Below are positions 1 through 11,548 of a stretch of DNA of 28,402 nt, in pieces; positions within the stretch are counted from its first letter, which is position 1, and each line of letters opens with the position of its first letter. Both the position numbers and the translations under genes were made by a program. The notes under the pieces are model-generated. The model had not been told where the DNA came from, did no database searches, and was given only the letters and a program-made list of their open reading frames with translations. The stretch comes from Sperchopsis tessellata (taxonomy: Eukaryota; Arthropoda; Insecta; Coleoptera; Hydrophilidae), in NCBI GenBank assembly GCA_033557685.1, contig JAWQRN010000560.1:1-28402 (forward strand), written 5' to 3'.

Positions 1-44
1 TATATATATATATATTCATATATATATATATATATATATATAAC
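1..44. repeat. (TA)n microsatellite at the window's left edge
   Basis: Nearly pure alternating TA with one CA-type interruption. It runs off the left edge, so its full length is unknown. It has self-complementary, slippage-prone composition and no coding signal. Confidence 0.95.
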
Positions 45-605
45 ATACTTATGCTTAGTTAATTTAGAAGCTACAGAACCAACCTAACCATAAGGATCCT
101 GAATTTAAACTGACTATAAAAATTAAGTAATCTGTTATCTCATAACTAGACATAAGAAATCAACAAATTATTATTAAATTTGCTTATCGATCTACGAATA
201 CCGCTAAGACTTTTGTTCTAGATAACTTTAAATAAAATACACTGCACTTCTGTTTATTTAATATCTAACTGTAACTTTCTCCTGTTGACGTTATCCACCT
301 GACGCCTAGAACACCACTTCCCAAGTTAGTCTACAATGGCCAACAACGGATTTTTTCTATTTAATTGAAAGGATTTTATCTTTGTTTTTAGCATAATGTT
401 TAATTCTCTAATAATACCACGTCAGTCTTTTTATAACCAGGACAAATTTCTCTTCAAACCCAACCACATGAGTGTATTGACCTGTTAAGGGCCTATCGAA
501 TTTATGGGTTCTTCGCCCGCTTAGAATAAAAGAATGTAACGGATATCCCACAGATACTACGTCCTAATATGCTGCATGAATTATTATTTATAATATCGTA
601 TATAT
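45..605. other. No recognisable feature
   Basis: AT-rich unique-looking sequence upstream of the first retrotransposon remnant. I see no endonuclease-domain coding here, which is why the element that starts near 606 is called 5'-truncated. Confidence 0.5.
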
Positions 606-2245
606 GTATCTATCGAAAAACGCAAGACAATGAAACAAATTACAAACATAGAAAAAATCGAAATATCTGAAATAAATAGAATAATAACAAGGAAACTAAG
701 AACAGACAAACAAAACTACAACAATCAGAAAGTTGAAGAAATTCTGGAAGAGGGAAAAAGCCTGAAAATTTTCTACAGATCATCAAACGACGGTAAAGTA
801 CACAGTTTAAAGCTCACTGATGAAAACAACATAATTATTACCAAAACGGAGAAATAACTGAGAGAATGGAGCGATTTTACAATTCCCATTACGAAAGCAA
901 AGAGAAGCCACAAACGAAAAGTAGCTGAAAGTCGGGTCAGAAGATGTACCTGAAATTACAACAGAAGTGGTAGCCAAGGCACTAAAAGATATCAAAATGG
1001 GGCTAGCTGCTGGAGATGACGTCATACAGGTAAAAATGATACAATACGGGGAACAATCCATGTTGAAAATGCTTACCATCATATGCAATAGGTGCCTGCC
1101 CAAAACTGATATTCAGGATTACTGGAAAAACGAACTTGACATTCCTGCTCAATAAAGGCGACACAGCAAAAAGTAATGTAAACATTGTTTACAAAAATAA
1201 TAACAAGTAGACTAACAACAAAGTTTCACAGCTATCAGCCATGAGAACAGGCAGGATTTAGTAAAAGCTTCAGCTCACTTGACCATCTGCAAACAATAAA
1301 CATAATAATAGAAGAGGCAAATGAGTATAAATACCCATTATGGATGGCGTTTGTAGATTACGAAAGGCCTTCGACTGCGTCGAAATATTGGGTGTTCTTA
1401 ATTCACTGAGTAACTGTAGAGCTGACCATCGTTATTCAACACTAGTTTAGAATACATATCAGAACGTAACTCTCCAATTTATCTTAAAGGAAAGAAACCG
1501 GTAAGTTCAAAATCAGTAGAGGCGTCAGACAGGGCGACACCATCTCATCAAAGCTGTTTACGTTAGCCCTGGAGGATATGTTTAAGACACTGGACTGGGG
1601 GAATAAGGGAATAAATATAAATGGAGAACATCTAAGCCATTTACGGTTGACATCGCAATTGTTGCAACCAGTTAAGAAGACCTACAAGATATGCTGATAG
1701 AACTGTACAAGACCTCTAAGGAGATAGGATTGCAAATGAGCACCGACAAAACTATGTACATGGCCAACGATGAAATTTACGCATTCGGATCTGAATTGGA
1801 ACTGGAACGCGAAACAAACAACCAAATTATACATCGCTTTCAGAAAGCTAAAAGGCATTTTTAATACAAAAATCCCAAATACACTAATGACACATACATT
1901 TGATCAATATGTTCTACCAACAGTTACATATGGAACAGAGACCTGGGCCCTGGATATGGAAGTCACTAAGAAATTTCGAGTAGGCCAGAGGAAAATGAAA
2001 CGCGAATTCTCGGAATAACATTAATACCACATAAAAAAAATGAAGGGATTCGTCGAAATTCAAAGGCAACAGATTTGGTGCAGATGATATGTAGACTAAG
2101 AAGGAGCTGGGCTGGCCACGTAGCCCGAATAAAGGACAACCACTAGATTCAAAGAGTATCGGAATGGAGACCATGGAACAACAGGAGAGGCAGAGGAAAA
2201 TCACAGACCTGGTGGATGGACGATGCGGAGGACGACCGGTCGCTA
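606..2245 (+). mobile_element. RTE-like non-LTR retrotransposon, 5'-truncated and decayed (copy 1)
   Basis: This is the remnant of a LINE whose product would copy its RNA into DNA at a nicked target. Read 5' to 3' across several frames, it shows the linker before the RT (630-857), the RT fingers with an ALKDIKMG...AAGDD block (967-1155), a DHLQTINIIIEEANEY block, the AFVDYE segment, a VRQGDTISSKLF block (about 1520-1560), GININGEHLSHLR, the FDQYVLPTVTYGTETW block (about 1900-1950), and the C-terminal RSWAGHVARIKDN (about 2098-2140) with WWMDD near 2212. The order and motifs match the RTE-type elements common in insects. The apurinic endonuclease domain is absent. A one-base loss near 1358 shifts frame inside the expected KAFDCV box, and about 7 bases are missing at 1646-1652 where the catalytic FADD should be. 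It is therefore non-functional. Clade assignment is by motif memory only. Confidence 0.85.
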
Positions 2246-2880
2246 AGTGTTTATAAAAAAAAAATGTTGTGGAAGGACAACATCCTGCTTTTATTTAATT
2301 ATGAATATCCACAAGACGTCAAATTTCCTTTTTAATAATATACTTAAGCAAGCTCAAAATTGAACATTTATTATCTTTTTAGATAACACAGGTAATAAAA
2401 TATTTAGTCGTAGATAATATCGAGTTAAAATTTTAGGCACAGGTATAACCACGGTGTTCTATTCGAACAACAAACATCAATCAATACTGACCCAGGGCAT
2501 CATTACTAAAACCCCACAAATATTTTGAGACAGCACCTCGAGATTTATAATGTAATTGTCTTATTGGATTTATAGTAATTGATTGTATCCTCATCAGGCA
2601 TAAAAGCAGGAATTTCAACAATAAAAAAGTTGTTACCAATCAGTCCCTGCAGTATTACTGCCAACCAACAGTTTTGTCATGCTCTCATGTTTAGAGTTTT
2701 GTACACGATTTTATAGTACACTAAGTTAATTGAAGTTTCTAACACTGTAAATAGGTATTCCCACTTTGTTAGTATTAGTTACATAACATATTCATATATT
2801 TTAAATTAATATTAATTGTTAGCTATTGGAACCTAAACTTGTCAATTTATTCCCTTAAAATTGCTGATAGTATTATACCA
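2246..2880. other. No recognisable feature
   Basis: AT-rich sequence after the retrotransposon end. A run of ten A near 2257 could be the decayed tail of that element. Nothing else is supported. Confidence 0.4.
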
Positions 2881-2895
2881 GTCGAGCATCAATAA

Positions 2896-2930
2896 TTATA
2901 TATATATATATATGTATAATATATAATATA
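2896..2930. repeat. Short TA-rich microsatellite
   Basis: A (TA)n tract followed by ATATAATATAATA, in otherwise featureless sequence. Confidence 0.85.
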
Positions 2931-5900
2931 ATAATCAATAATTTTGTATTATTTCCGAGCTACTACACTTTGTTACTTAAACAGGAAGGATTTATATTTA
3001 TCAGCAAACGATTGTTGTTTCTAAAGAGGACTATCAAACAGTTTTCACTACCTTTTATGTCAATTATGACGAATACTGGTTTGCATACAAGTTCATGAGT
3101 CAAATTAAACTAGGAATACTTATATATTGACTTTCAAGAATTCACCAATAACATAGGATTATCGCCCGTAAAAACTCCTTTACCTCAACGGATTTGTGAG
3201 GATTATCCCTTATGTAACCTAAGATACATTCCTCAAGATATATTTTTATATCACAATATCCGGATACTTCGACAAAAGAAACACTATCAACCTTCTTAAC
3301 CTTAAGGGACTCGGACAAAACGTATTTTATGTCGGGAAAGAAAACTTTTCATATGCTAGGAATATTAGTATATTGTAGCTATAAACCAAATAATGAAACA
3401 TTTTCTGTTCTATTGAAAAACGCAGGGTACACAATCAGCAATTTAATCTTTACTTAGATGGAAAAACACAAGGTTTTTCGCGGCAAGAACTGGGGGAACC
3501 GTAACTCCATATAAAAAGATATTCTACTCTTAGCAAATTTTTGATTATCAGTGTTTTTGCATTCGCCCTTCTATTGAAGCAGGGCTTTTTGTAATATTAA
3601 AGATAACAGAAGGAACTACTAAAGAAAAACAAACGTCGTGTCTCTGGCGCTTTTTCTTTTGCAGTTACATCAACGTATGAAAATATATAATCCAGTTATA
3701 TAAGGATAAGAAAAACAAAAAAGAGTATAGGAGAAAGGTTGGATTGCAAGAGGCACCCCTCTGCGCCCCATTTTCCAGCTATAACATACACATCTGATTA
3801 AATTACAGAAGTATGAATTTATAACTAGATTAAATTTATCTTCAGAACTCCAATATTAAAACAATAAACTACGGAGATGGTGAATAGCTACGGGAATAGT
3901 AACACAACAGTGGAGTTGAAAGCAATATCTAAATAAAATATTCCACCGGGGGAGCTAAAATATTACACTCTGCGAGAAAGTAAATATCTGTACAGGTAGT
4001 TAAATCTGTACATATTATGCAGCTGGGTCATACTTTACTGCAGATATACAATTTATAGTAGTTTTCTCTCTCACATAACTACAATTTCATTGCATTAGAA
4101 AACTACCTTGCTGATTTAAATACAGATGCAATTCAATTAATAGATAAAGTTCGATTGATTAGTTCAGTACAGAGACTATAACGAAATACATTGCTTATTT
4201 GAATATCTACAATTTATTTATTCTAAAAAACAAGTAAAAATGTCATTTATTCATTTACGACAGATTAGTTGACTACTTAATATGAATATGCACTTCATAT
4301 TTATGTAGTAGATATCAATATTATTTAACTATACTGCAAAAGTAGTGTATTGAGTATATTTCATTAGGCCATCCTAGCAAAGCTGGTCTACTCTTTGATA
4401 TAAGTAAACAGTCCTTAAAGTTATTGTAGTAGAAGTTCCTATTTTTCGCCTATTTTTCTTTATATTTTAATAGTGAAGTTTATTTAGCGTCTGTTGTAAA
4501 AGGTTTATGTGACAATAACATGGTCATTGTCTCACAGAGAAAAACAATTTAGTCAACACAGAAAGTACATTTGTAGATGCATAGCTGTCCGCCCAAATTG
4601 ATGTACTGTCCTTTAGAAATCGGTTTATTATTGTCTGTTGGCCGTTTTCTTGTGTGTCTTAATTTCAAATCGACTCGAAAGGCTCCGATGCGTGAAGTGT
4701 TGACCTTGTAATTTTTAATGAATACCTACCTTAATAACGAAGTTATATGAATATAGGCTCTAATCCTGTAACGTCATTAATAAAAATATATCAGTTTATT
4801 GTTGCCGATATTGCCGTAATAATTGTATGGTTATTCGAAGAAAATCTGCAAATAATGGGTAGTTTTATACCGCTGCAAAAATTACCTTATTTAAAAATAA
4901 TGGAAGGAGGTTTCCGAACAAGCTCTTACAAAATTTGAGGATAAAATTCATCTATCATCTGAGGCATGTCAACAATACTATATTAGGCAGTTAACATAAA
5001 GATACTGTGTGGTAATGAAACTATTCTAGTGGAACTGATAAAGAAAATCGAAAAAGGCCTGCAATAAAACACTTATAATAGAAAATATAAAACTCGATGA
5101 GTTGTAGATAACATCTATAATGAAAGAACTAATTATTTAAAAAAAACATGATGTACTTATGACCGATTTTTGCAAAAATTAATTACCATTTGTTAAAGAA
5201 CTGAAAGTTTGAGGAAAGAAAATATGTACAAATTTATAGTCCAAAAATTAAAATGATAGTAGTATATTTGAACTAAAATTAGCACATCGTCAGGAAAAAA
5301 ACAGATTATGGTACAATTACGTATTTAATTTAAAATGCTTTCTTTAAGTTTGCTAGTTTACTTATTCGTGTGGCTTGATACCATCTAATTAATATTGATA
5401 AGTCTTCAGCTGATACCATGGTATATAGACCATTTTCAAGGACCTAAAAACCATTAAGAACTTTTAGATTTCTGTTACAATTAGTGTCGTAGAATATCTT
5501 AAAGATTTTTGGGCTATGATATTGTATGAATTGTAATCTACTTAATCATTTTAATCTTCAGCAAGTAAATTGTCAGCTTCCTTAAAATGTACAGTAAGCA
5601 TAACATTATCGCCAGAGCTATCTTAAAATAAATTTGTGAATACTGCAGTATGAAGGTACGCATTATGAAGATTGGTATGAAGGGAAAAATAGTACGAATT
5701 ATTTCTATGAGGTGTAGTAATTCAAAAAAGGTACAGTGGTCTTAAAAAAAGTTCAAAAGTAGTTGCTTTTTACGAACTCAAATGAAAATAGAGCAGCTTA
5801 ACAAAGCAAGGACGTCTACAGGAAAATAAATCCATCTTAAACCTAAGTAATTTTTAATAATTTCATTTCTGGATCATGTATTTAGAAATGCGGTAATTTA

Positions 5901-7369
5901 ATTGATTTTGTTCCCAATTACGAGTGCTTTCGACAATAAATATGCAGCAATGATGTAAGCTATTTGTGGAAAATTATTAATGCTACAATATATTCCTTCG
6001 TATCACGTAATATTGAAAGTTATGTCATTCGAGGTAAATATATTGTTTCAACCACATTTAGTAAATATAATTTCCTCCGGAATTCGTCAATAGTTGAATT
6101 TATCAACACGTAAATCATACATAGTTCATATCTTCATGTGTTTTCTGTGAATTTTAGAAGTATTCAAATGCCTAGTGAAAACATGTTTCAATAAAAATAA
6201 TTCGTATTTTTCATTAAATAGTAATACAACATCTTCGCAAAAAGTTTCACCAAAACATTTTTATTTTATAATTTTTCATTTTTAATTTGTTGGACTTCTG
6301 TGCTTCTATGAGCAATATTTTTCTGGTTCTTTTGAATTCTTGCTCATTTCGGATATATAATTATTTATGTTTAGGTATAACAAGTTTGTTACTTTAATAC
6401 ATATTTATTTATTATGATGTTTCGCTTAATATTTAAAATAGTACTTGATTTTTTTTAATACGTGATGTAGATTTTGTATTCGTCGAAAGAAAATTTCTTT
6501 TAAATAACACGATAAAACACTATTTTATTAAACACTCAAATTATTAATAGTTATATAACTCTTCCATTTTTAATGATTTCCATGGATCAAGAGCGGCAAT
6601 AACTGTATATCTGATGTTCCTAGAACTTGAATTTCACGTTGCTGTGCGTATATAAAATATAAAGTAGAAGTATAAAAACTAGCAATGATACATTTTGTCG
6701 TAACATCGGAAATCCAATGTATTGCTTTCAATTTCCAACGCGTGATTTAAAACTAATTCTAGCCGTTAAAAGTCGGGTACAAAATATTTACAGAATATCA
6801 TTCATAACATGTTATTCTTACTAATATATTTCAATATTGCTTATTAGATTATTTGAAAAAATACTAGCTCTGTTTGAGCTATAACTACAACAAACTATTT
6901 TCACTCATTTTAATTCTTGCAATTATTTCTAAGGAAATAATTACATTGCAAAATGTGTTGAAAGATCGATTTAAATATTTTTGTAAACATAAAATATCAT
7001 TAATATTTCTGCAGAATTCTTTTCACTTCTGGTATTGATGGATTTTTAATTCATTCAAACATTGAAGTCCTTATTTAAAGATGTTTTATTAATTCTCACC
7101 TGTCACCAGAAAAATTATTTATGTAATTTGTAGCAAGTACATATGCAAGCAAGCATTATTTTGAATGGAGTATGTGAAATCAAAACATTGGTCAAGATTA
7201 ACCGATATCGACTTGGAAGACTATTTAACCATACGTGTGTCAAATTTCTCCCCAAATAATTGATACTTCAACAAAGCATTAACATCATATGACAACTGGT
7301 GCCAGGGGTTAGTTTTGTTATTTTAAGTTCAAAGTTTTAAATTTATGAAAACCATTTGTCTTCTTCTTT
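2931..7369. other. Long stretch without recognised genes or repeats
   Basis: About 4.4 kb of AT-rich sequence. The longest open stretch (4747-4938, 63 codons, + strand) has no recognisable motif, is flanked by stops and is compatible with chance. I saw no transposon ends, RNA gene or tandem array. Slightly higher GC near 3740-3780 and 4590-4700 carries no interpretable signal. Confidence 0.5.
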
Positions 7370-8038
7370 TTCTGCTTATTACTTCTTGTAGGACCCATCG
7401 TGTATCCGGCAATTGTTCTTAGTATCTCCATTTCGGTTGTTCTCAATTGACTTTTGGTTTTCGAGATGTCAGGTATAGTTTCCGCAGCGCATGTCAATAT
7501 TGGCCGACTACAAGTGTTGTATATTCTGGATTTACATTTAATTGTTAGGTGCTTATCCTTTCAAATGGTTTGTTTTAGGTGTCCCGATATAGTGGCCGCT
7601 ATATTGACCTGGTATGTGACGTCATCTTTGAGATTGCCGCAACTGGATATTTTGCTACTAAATAGCAGAACGACATAACTTGTTCAATTGGAGTGTTATC
7701 GATAGTTAGCTTGCATCGCACACGCTCTCTTGATATGGTCATTGACATTGTTTTTGTTGTAGAGATGGCCATATTGTCGTTTTCTATTTCAGCTACTAAA
7801 GCTGCGTCGTTTGCATAGCAAACAATGTTTATTTTGTTGTTACCGAGTTTATATCCGAGATCAATTTCTTTAACAGTGTCTATGAATGTTTTGTTAGTTC
7901 CTGAACGAGAAGTTCCCCACCGTATTTTATGAACTTGTTGACTATTTCATCTTCGCTTGATGATTTTCCAATTTTTAGTTTTGTTATTGCACTTCTAATC
8001 TATTCCTCCGTAATTGTTACCATTTCCTGCTCTCGATG
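7370..8038 (-). mobile_element. Non-LTR retrotransposon (RTE-like endonuclease-RT family), internally deleted
   Basis: On the minus strand, reading from 8038 downward, the remnant begins in the RT fingers with MVTITEE then AITKLKIGKSSSEDEI and KYGGELLVQEL. It then jumps, with the middle of the RT missing, to INIVCYANDAALVAE at about 7830-7785. Next come ISTTKTMSMTISRERVRCKL, IEQVMSFCYL, and the C-terminal blocks RIYNTCSRPILTCAAET and LRTTEMEILRTIAGYTMG. This block order is typical of a LINE family frequent in beetles and other insects (recognised from memory). The catalytic YADD reads YAND (7806-7817), so the copy is dead. It differs clearly in sequence from the RTE copies at 606 and 20356. 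Its 5' boundary coincides with the TA at which the neighbouring mariner sits. The mariner may have inserted into this LINE, but I cannot recognise LINE sequence beyond 8880. Confidence 0.8.
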
Positions 8039-8040
8039 TA

Positions 8041-8061
8041 TTGGGTTGGAGGGAAAGTTCT
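8041..8061 (+). repeat. mariner terminal inverted repeat, left
   Basis: Begins TTGGGTTGGAGGGAAAG directly after a TA. Its reverse complement recurs at 8858-8878 with one mismatch (position 9). Confidence 0.92.
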
Positions 8062-8109
8062 CTTGTAATTTAAAGAAAACATTTGAATCAATTAAAAAAT
8101 ATATATTTT

Positions 8110-8795
8110 ATATTATTCAGTGATATAATTTCCTTTATTTCTACAACTTTTTGCCATCTTTTAGGTAACCTGTCAATTCCTCTTCTATAAAAGTGCTCGT
8201 CCTTGGAATGAAAATAGTCAGGAACTGCCTTAGAAATACTTTCGAAAGAATTAAATTAATCTAATGATGCAATATAAGGTGAATATGGGGTAAACAAAAA
8301 CTTCCCATCCCAACACACTAAGTTTTCGTTGTATCACAATTGCGGTATGTGGTTTAGCATTATCATGGAGGAACACAATTCCTCTTCTGGACGCTAATGC
8401 TATCTATGTTATCCTTGCAGAACATATTCGCATGGACCGTTCGTCCTTGTTTCAACAACCCGTAATACTCTAATCCAATTATATCCTACCGCAAACAGAG
8501 CAGTACTTTTCTTTGATGAATATCTGGTTTTTAAAGAGTTTCTGACGATGTTCCAGGTTTACAGTAAGCTTTTCTTCTCTTAATAGTCTCATTAAGAACT
8601 CACTTTTCATTTCCAGTAATCAGCTTGCCCAAAAACGACTCCACATTGTGTCTAACGAGATATGATGAGCATATTCTTACAAGATCAGATAAATTATTTT
8701 CGGCCAATTCATGTGGGACCCAAATGCTTTGCTTTAAGACAAACCCAAGTGATTTACTGGGGTTTCCAGCAGTTGTATGATGGATGCATAACAAC
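8110..8795 (-). pseudogene. mariner transposase remnant
   Basis: A mariner transposase would bind the TIRs and cut and paste the element with a D,D34D active site. Here the N-terminal helix-turn-helix region is gone. The readable part (8600-8794) starts with SLGFVLKQSIWVPHELAEN, containing the family signature WVPHEL, and reaches LITGNEK, where the first catalytic aspartate of the usual TGDEKW is replaced by Asn. Further down, in other frames, are VFLHDNAKPHTA (second Asp kept), GWEVFVYP, YSPYIASLD (remnant of the third-Asp box) and the C-terminal RGIDRLPKRWQKVVE (about 8190-8137). Several frameshifts separate these blocks. It cannot encode an active enzyme. Confidence 0.88.
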
Positions 8796-8857
8796 AGGGG
8801 AACAAAAATGTCCTATGTATCATTAGAAACACGTGTTCTTTTTATTTAAAATACGAC

Positions 8858-8878
8858 AGAACTTTCCCTTCAACCCAA
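8858..8878 (-). repeat. mariner terminal inverted repeat, right
   Basis: Ends CCCTTCAACCCAA, followed by TA. It pairs with 8041-8061. As the transposase reads on the minus strand, this is the 5' end of the element. Confidence 0.92.
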
Positions 8879-8880
8879 TA

Positions 8881-9345
8881 CAACTAATAGTCAAATAGTT
8901 AATGTCCAAAAATGTTTCACGTTTAGACCTCGCAGTATGGAAGAAACTCCGGGAAAGCAATTTTACTTATGAACCTAAACAGTGCTAAAACGGAAAGGCC
9001 CATTTGTTAAAATTTTATAGTGAGGTTATGTGAAATGACAACTACTTGGCTTGACAAATTTTCGTGATTATTTATGGTATGAGCTTTGTCTAAAATCATT
9101 GGTAAAATATCTAGAAAGCATTACTGAAGATTCGATAAATAATATGATATTTTTAATAGAATGTCCTATTTAATAAGTGCAGTACAGGATTGACTTAATC
9201 ATGAATAATTTAACTTGGAATACGTTTTTTCATAAACACCGTTAATACATTTGAAACACTATGGTCATGTTATACCAGAAAGAAACACGACAGATATTCT
9301 TCCAACATGCGGCTTAGCTAAAAGGATGGATTAGATAAACTGCTA
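8881..9345. other. No recognisable feature
   Basis: AT-rich spacer between the mariner and the foldback element. I looked for continuation of the LINE interrupted at 8038 and did not find a convincing match. Confidence 0.4.
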
Positions 9346-9358
9346 GTAAAAATAATCA
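9346..9358. repeat. Candidate target-site duplication, left
   Basis: GTAAAAATAATCA directly left of the foldback, matched by GTAAAATAATCA at 11718-11729 (one-base indel, perfect 9-bp core AAATAATCA). It could be a real duplication or an AT-rich coincidence. Confidence 0.5.
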
Positions 9359-9530
9359 CTCCTGTGAAAACAGCAACGCTTTTGCTAGCAACGGTTTGTG
9401 TCTGAGCTAATAGAGGGCTGCGCGTGAAAATTACCAGGTACCTCATTTAAATTAACTAAATTCGTAAAGATGCCGCCACTTGTTACATAGTGTTAAGGAA
9501 TGCTTACTGGTAGTATAAAACTTATCATTA

Positions 9531-10310
9531 GGCTAGTCAATAATGAGAAAATGGTCGCAAATTCGAAAAAAGTATTAACAATTATGTTGGGAAAAAACAT
9601 AACTGCTCCAAAACCGGAGTAGGTCCCAAGATGAAACAAGGCTCAAATTGAAATCAATATAATATCCTAACTAGCACACTTAAAATTATTGCCTGACAAA
9701 CCAACAGGCTAGTGAATATTTCGAAATAATTGCAAATTTCCAAAATAATTTACAGATGCGTTCGGAAAAAATTTGATTGCTCAAAAACTAGAGCACGTTC
9801 CAAGATGAGACTAGGCTCAATTTGAATTCAATGTAATATCTCAACTAGTACATTTAAAGTTATTGCCTGACAAACCGTCAGGCTAGTGAATATTTTGAAA
9901 TAATTGCAAATTTCCAAAATAATTTACAGATGCGTTCGGAAAAATATTGATTGCTCAAGAACTAGAGCAGGTTCCAATATGAGACTAGACTCAATTTGAA
10001 GTCAATATAATATCCTAACTAGCGCACTTAAAATTATTGCCTGACAAACCGTCAGGCTAGTGAATATTTCGAAATAATTGTAAATTTCGAAATAATTGCA
10101 AATTTCCAAAATAATTTAACAGATGCGTTCGGAAAAAAATTGATTTCCCAAAAACTAGAGCAGGTTCCAAGATGAGTTTAGGCTCAATTTAATGTGAACA
10201 TAGAATCCTAACTAACACACCTAAAATTATTGCCAGACAAACCGTCAGGCTACTGAATATTTCGAAATAACTACAAATTTCCAAAATTATTTAACAGATG
10301 CGTTCGAAAA
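9531..10310 (-). repeat. Left tandem array of the foldback (4 units)
   Basis: Spacing between anchor hairpins is 174, 174 and 193 bp. The longer step is due to an 18-19 bp local duplication of the TTCGAAATAATTG...AAATT segment near 10069-10103. Units include CAGATGCGTTCGG, CTAGAGCAGGTTCC and ATATCCTAACTAGC. The orientation is opposite to that of the right array. Confidence 0.88.
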
Positions 10311-11548
10311 ATATATTCACTAGCCTGACGGTTGGTCAGGCAATAATTTTAAGTGTGCTAGTTAGGATATTGTATTTACTTCAAATTGAGCTTAGTCTCA
10401 CCCTGGAACCTGCTCTGGTTTTTGAGAAATCAAATTTTATCCGAACGCATCTGTTGAATTATTTTGGAAATTTACAATTATTTCGAAATATTCACTAGCC
10501 TTACGGTTTGTCAGGTAATAATTTTAAGTGTGCTAGTTAGGATATAGTATTGGCTTCAAATTGAGCTTAGTCTTATCGTGGAACCTGCTCTAGTTTTTGA
10601 GCAATCAAATTTTTTTCGAACGCATCTGTTAAATTATTTTGGATATTTGCAATTATTTCGAAATATTCACTAGCCTGACGGTTTTTCAGGCAATAATTTT
10701 AAGTGTGCTAGTTAGGATATTGTATTTAATTCAAACTGAGCTTAGTTGCATCTTAGAACCTGCTCTAGTTTTTGAGAAATCAAATTTTATCCGAATGCAT
10801 CTGTTAAATTATTTTGGAAATTTGTAATTATTTCGAAATATTCACTAGCCTGACGATTTGTCAGGCAATAATTTTAAGTGAATTAGTTAAGATGTTGTAT
10901 TGACTTCAAATTGACCTTAGTCTCTCCTTGGAACCTGCTCTAGTTTTTGAGAAATCCAATTTTATCCGAACGCATCTGTTAAATTATTTTGGAAATTTGC
11001 AATTATTTCAAAATTTTCACTAGCCTGACGGTTTGTCAGGCAATAAATTTAACTGTGCTAGTTACCATATTGTATTGACTTCAAATTGAGCTTAGTCCCA
11101 TCTTGAAACCTGCTCTAGTTTTTGAGCAATCAATTTTTTTCCGAACGCATCTGTTAAATTATTTTGGAAATTTGCAATTATTTCGAAATATTGACTAGCC
11201 TGACAGTTTGTCAGGCAATAATTTTAAATGTGCTAGTTAGGATATTGTATTAACTTTATAATGACTTAGTCTTATCTCGAAATATGCTCTAGTTATTGAA
11301 CAATCAATTTTTTTCCGAAAGTATCTGTTAAATTATTTTGGAAATATGCAATTATTTCGAAATATTTACTAGCCTGACGGTTTGTCAGGCAATAATTTTA
11401 AGTGTGTTAGTTAGGATATAATATTGTCTTCAATTTGAGGCTTGTTTCATCTTGGAACCTACTCTGGTTTTTGAGCAGTTATGTTTTTTCCGAATATAAT
11501 TGTTAATATTTTTGTCTAATTTGCGACCTTTTTCTCATTATTGACTAG
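10311..11548 (+). repeat. Right tandem array of the foldback (7 units)
   Basis: Anchor hairpins are spaced 175, 175, 175, 175, 175 and 174 bp. Each unit carries GCCTGAC-GGTTT-GTCAGGC or a close variant, GTGCTAGTTAGGATATTG, GGAACCTGCTCTAGTTTTTG, CGAACGCATCTGTTAAATT and TTATTTCGAAATATTCACTA. The length regularity indicates amplification by unequal exchange or replication slippage after the element formed. Confidence 0.9.

Larger units (their letters stand above)
8041..8878 (-). mobile_element. mariner transposon, internally deleted (838 bp)
   Basis: Complete ends are visible: 21-bp terminal inverted repeats with 20 of 21 matches, starting TTGGGTTG, flanked on both sides by the TA dinucleotide that mariners duplicate on insertion (8039-8040 and 8879-8880). 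Similarity continues for another 15-20 bp inward. Mariners are normally near 1.3 kb, so about 450 bp is missing, mainly the N-terminal DNA-binding part of the transposase. The TIR start resembles mellifera-subfamily mariners, but that placement is an inference. Confidence 0.92.

Noticed and set aside
70..95. AACCAACCTAACC as insect telomeric repeat (TTAGG)n
   Set aside because: Fewer than three imperfect units. No array.
4747..4938. 63-codon open stretch on the + strand
   Set aside because: No motif, no neighbouring coding signal and a length expected by chance in 4.4 kb.
7454..7678. 74-codon + strand open stretch
   Set aside because: It is the antisense shadow of the minus-strand LINE C-terminal region.
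10298..10827. Two similar 62-66 codon open stretches, apparently paralogous small proteins
   Set aside because: They are the same foldback unit read twice. Other units carry stops in that frame, and sequence change follows the DNA repeat and not codons.
9531..11548. Regularly spaced repeats resembling a CRISPR array
   Set aside because: The whole ~175-bp unit is conserved, with no variable spacers. The orientation flips in the middle and the context is eukaryotic transposons.
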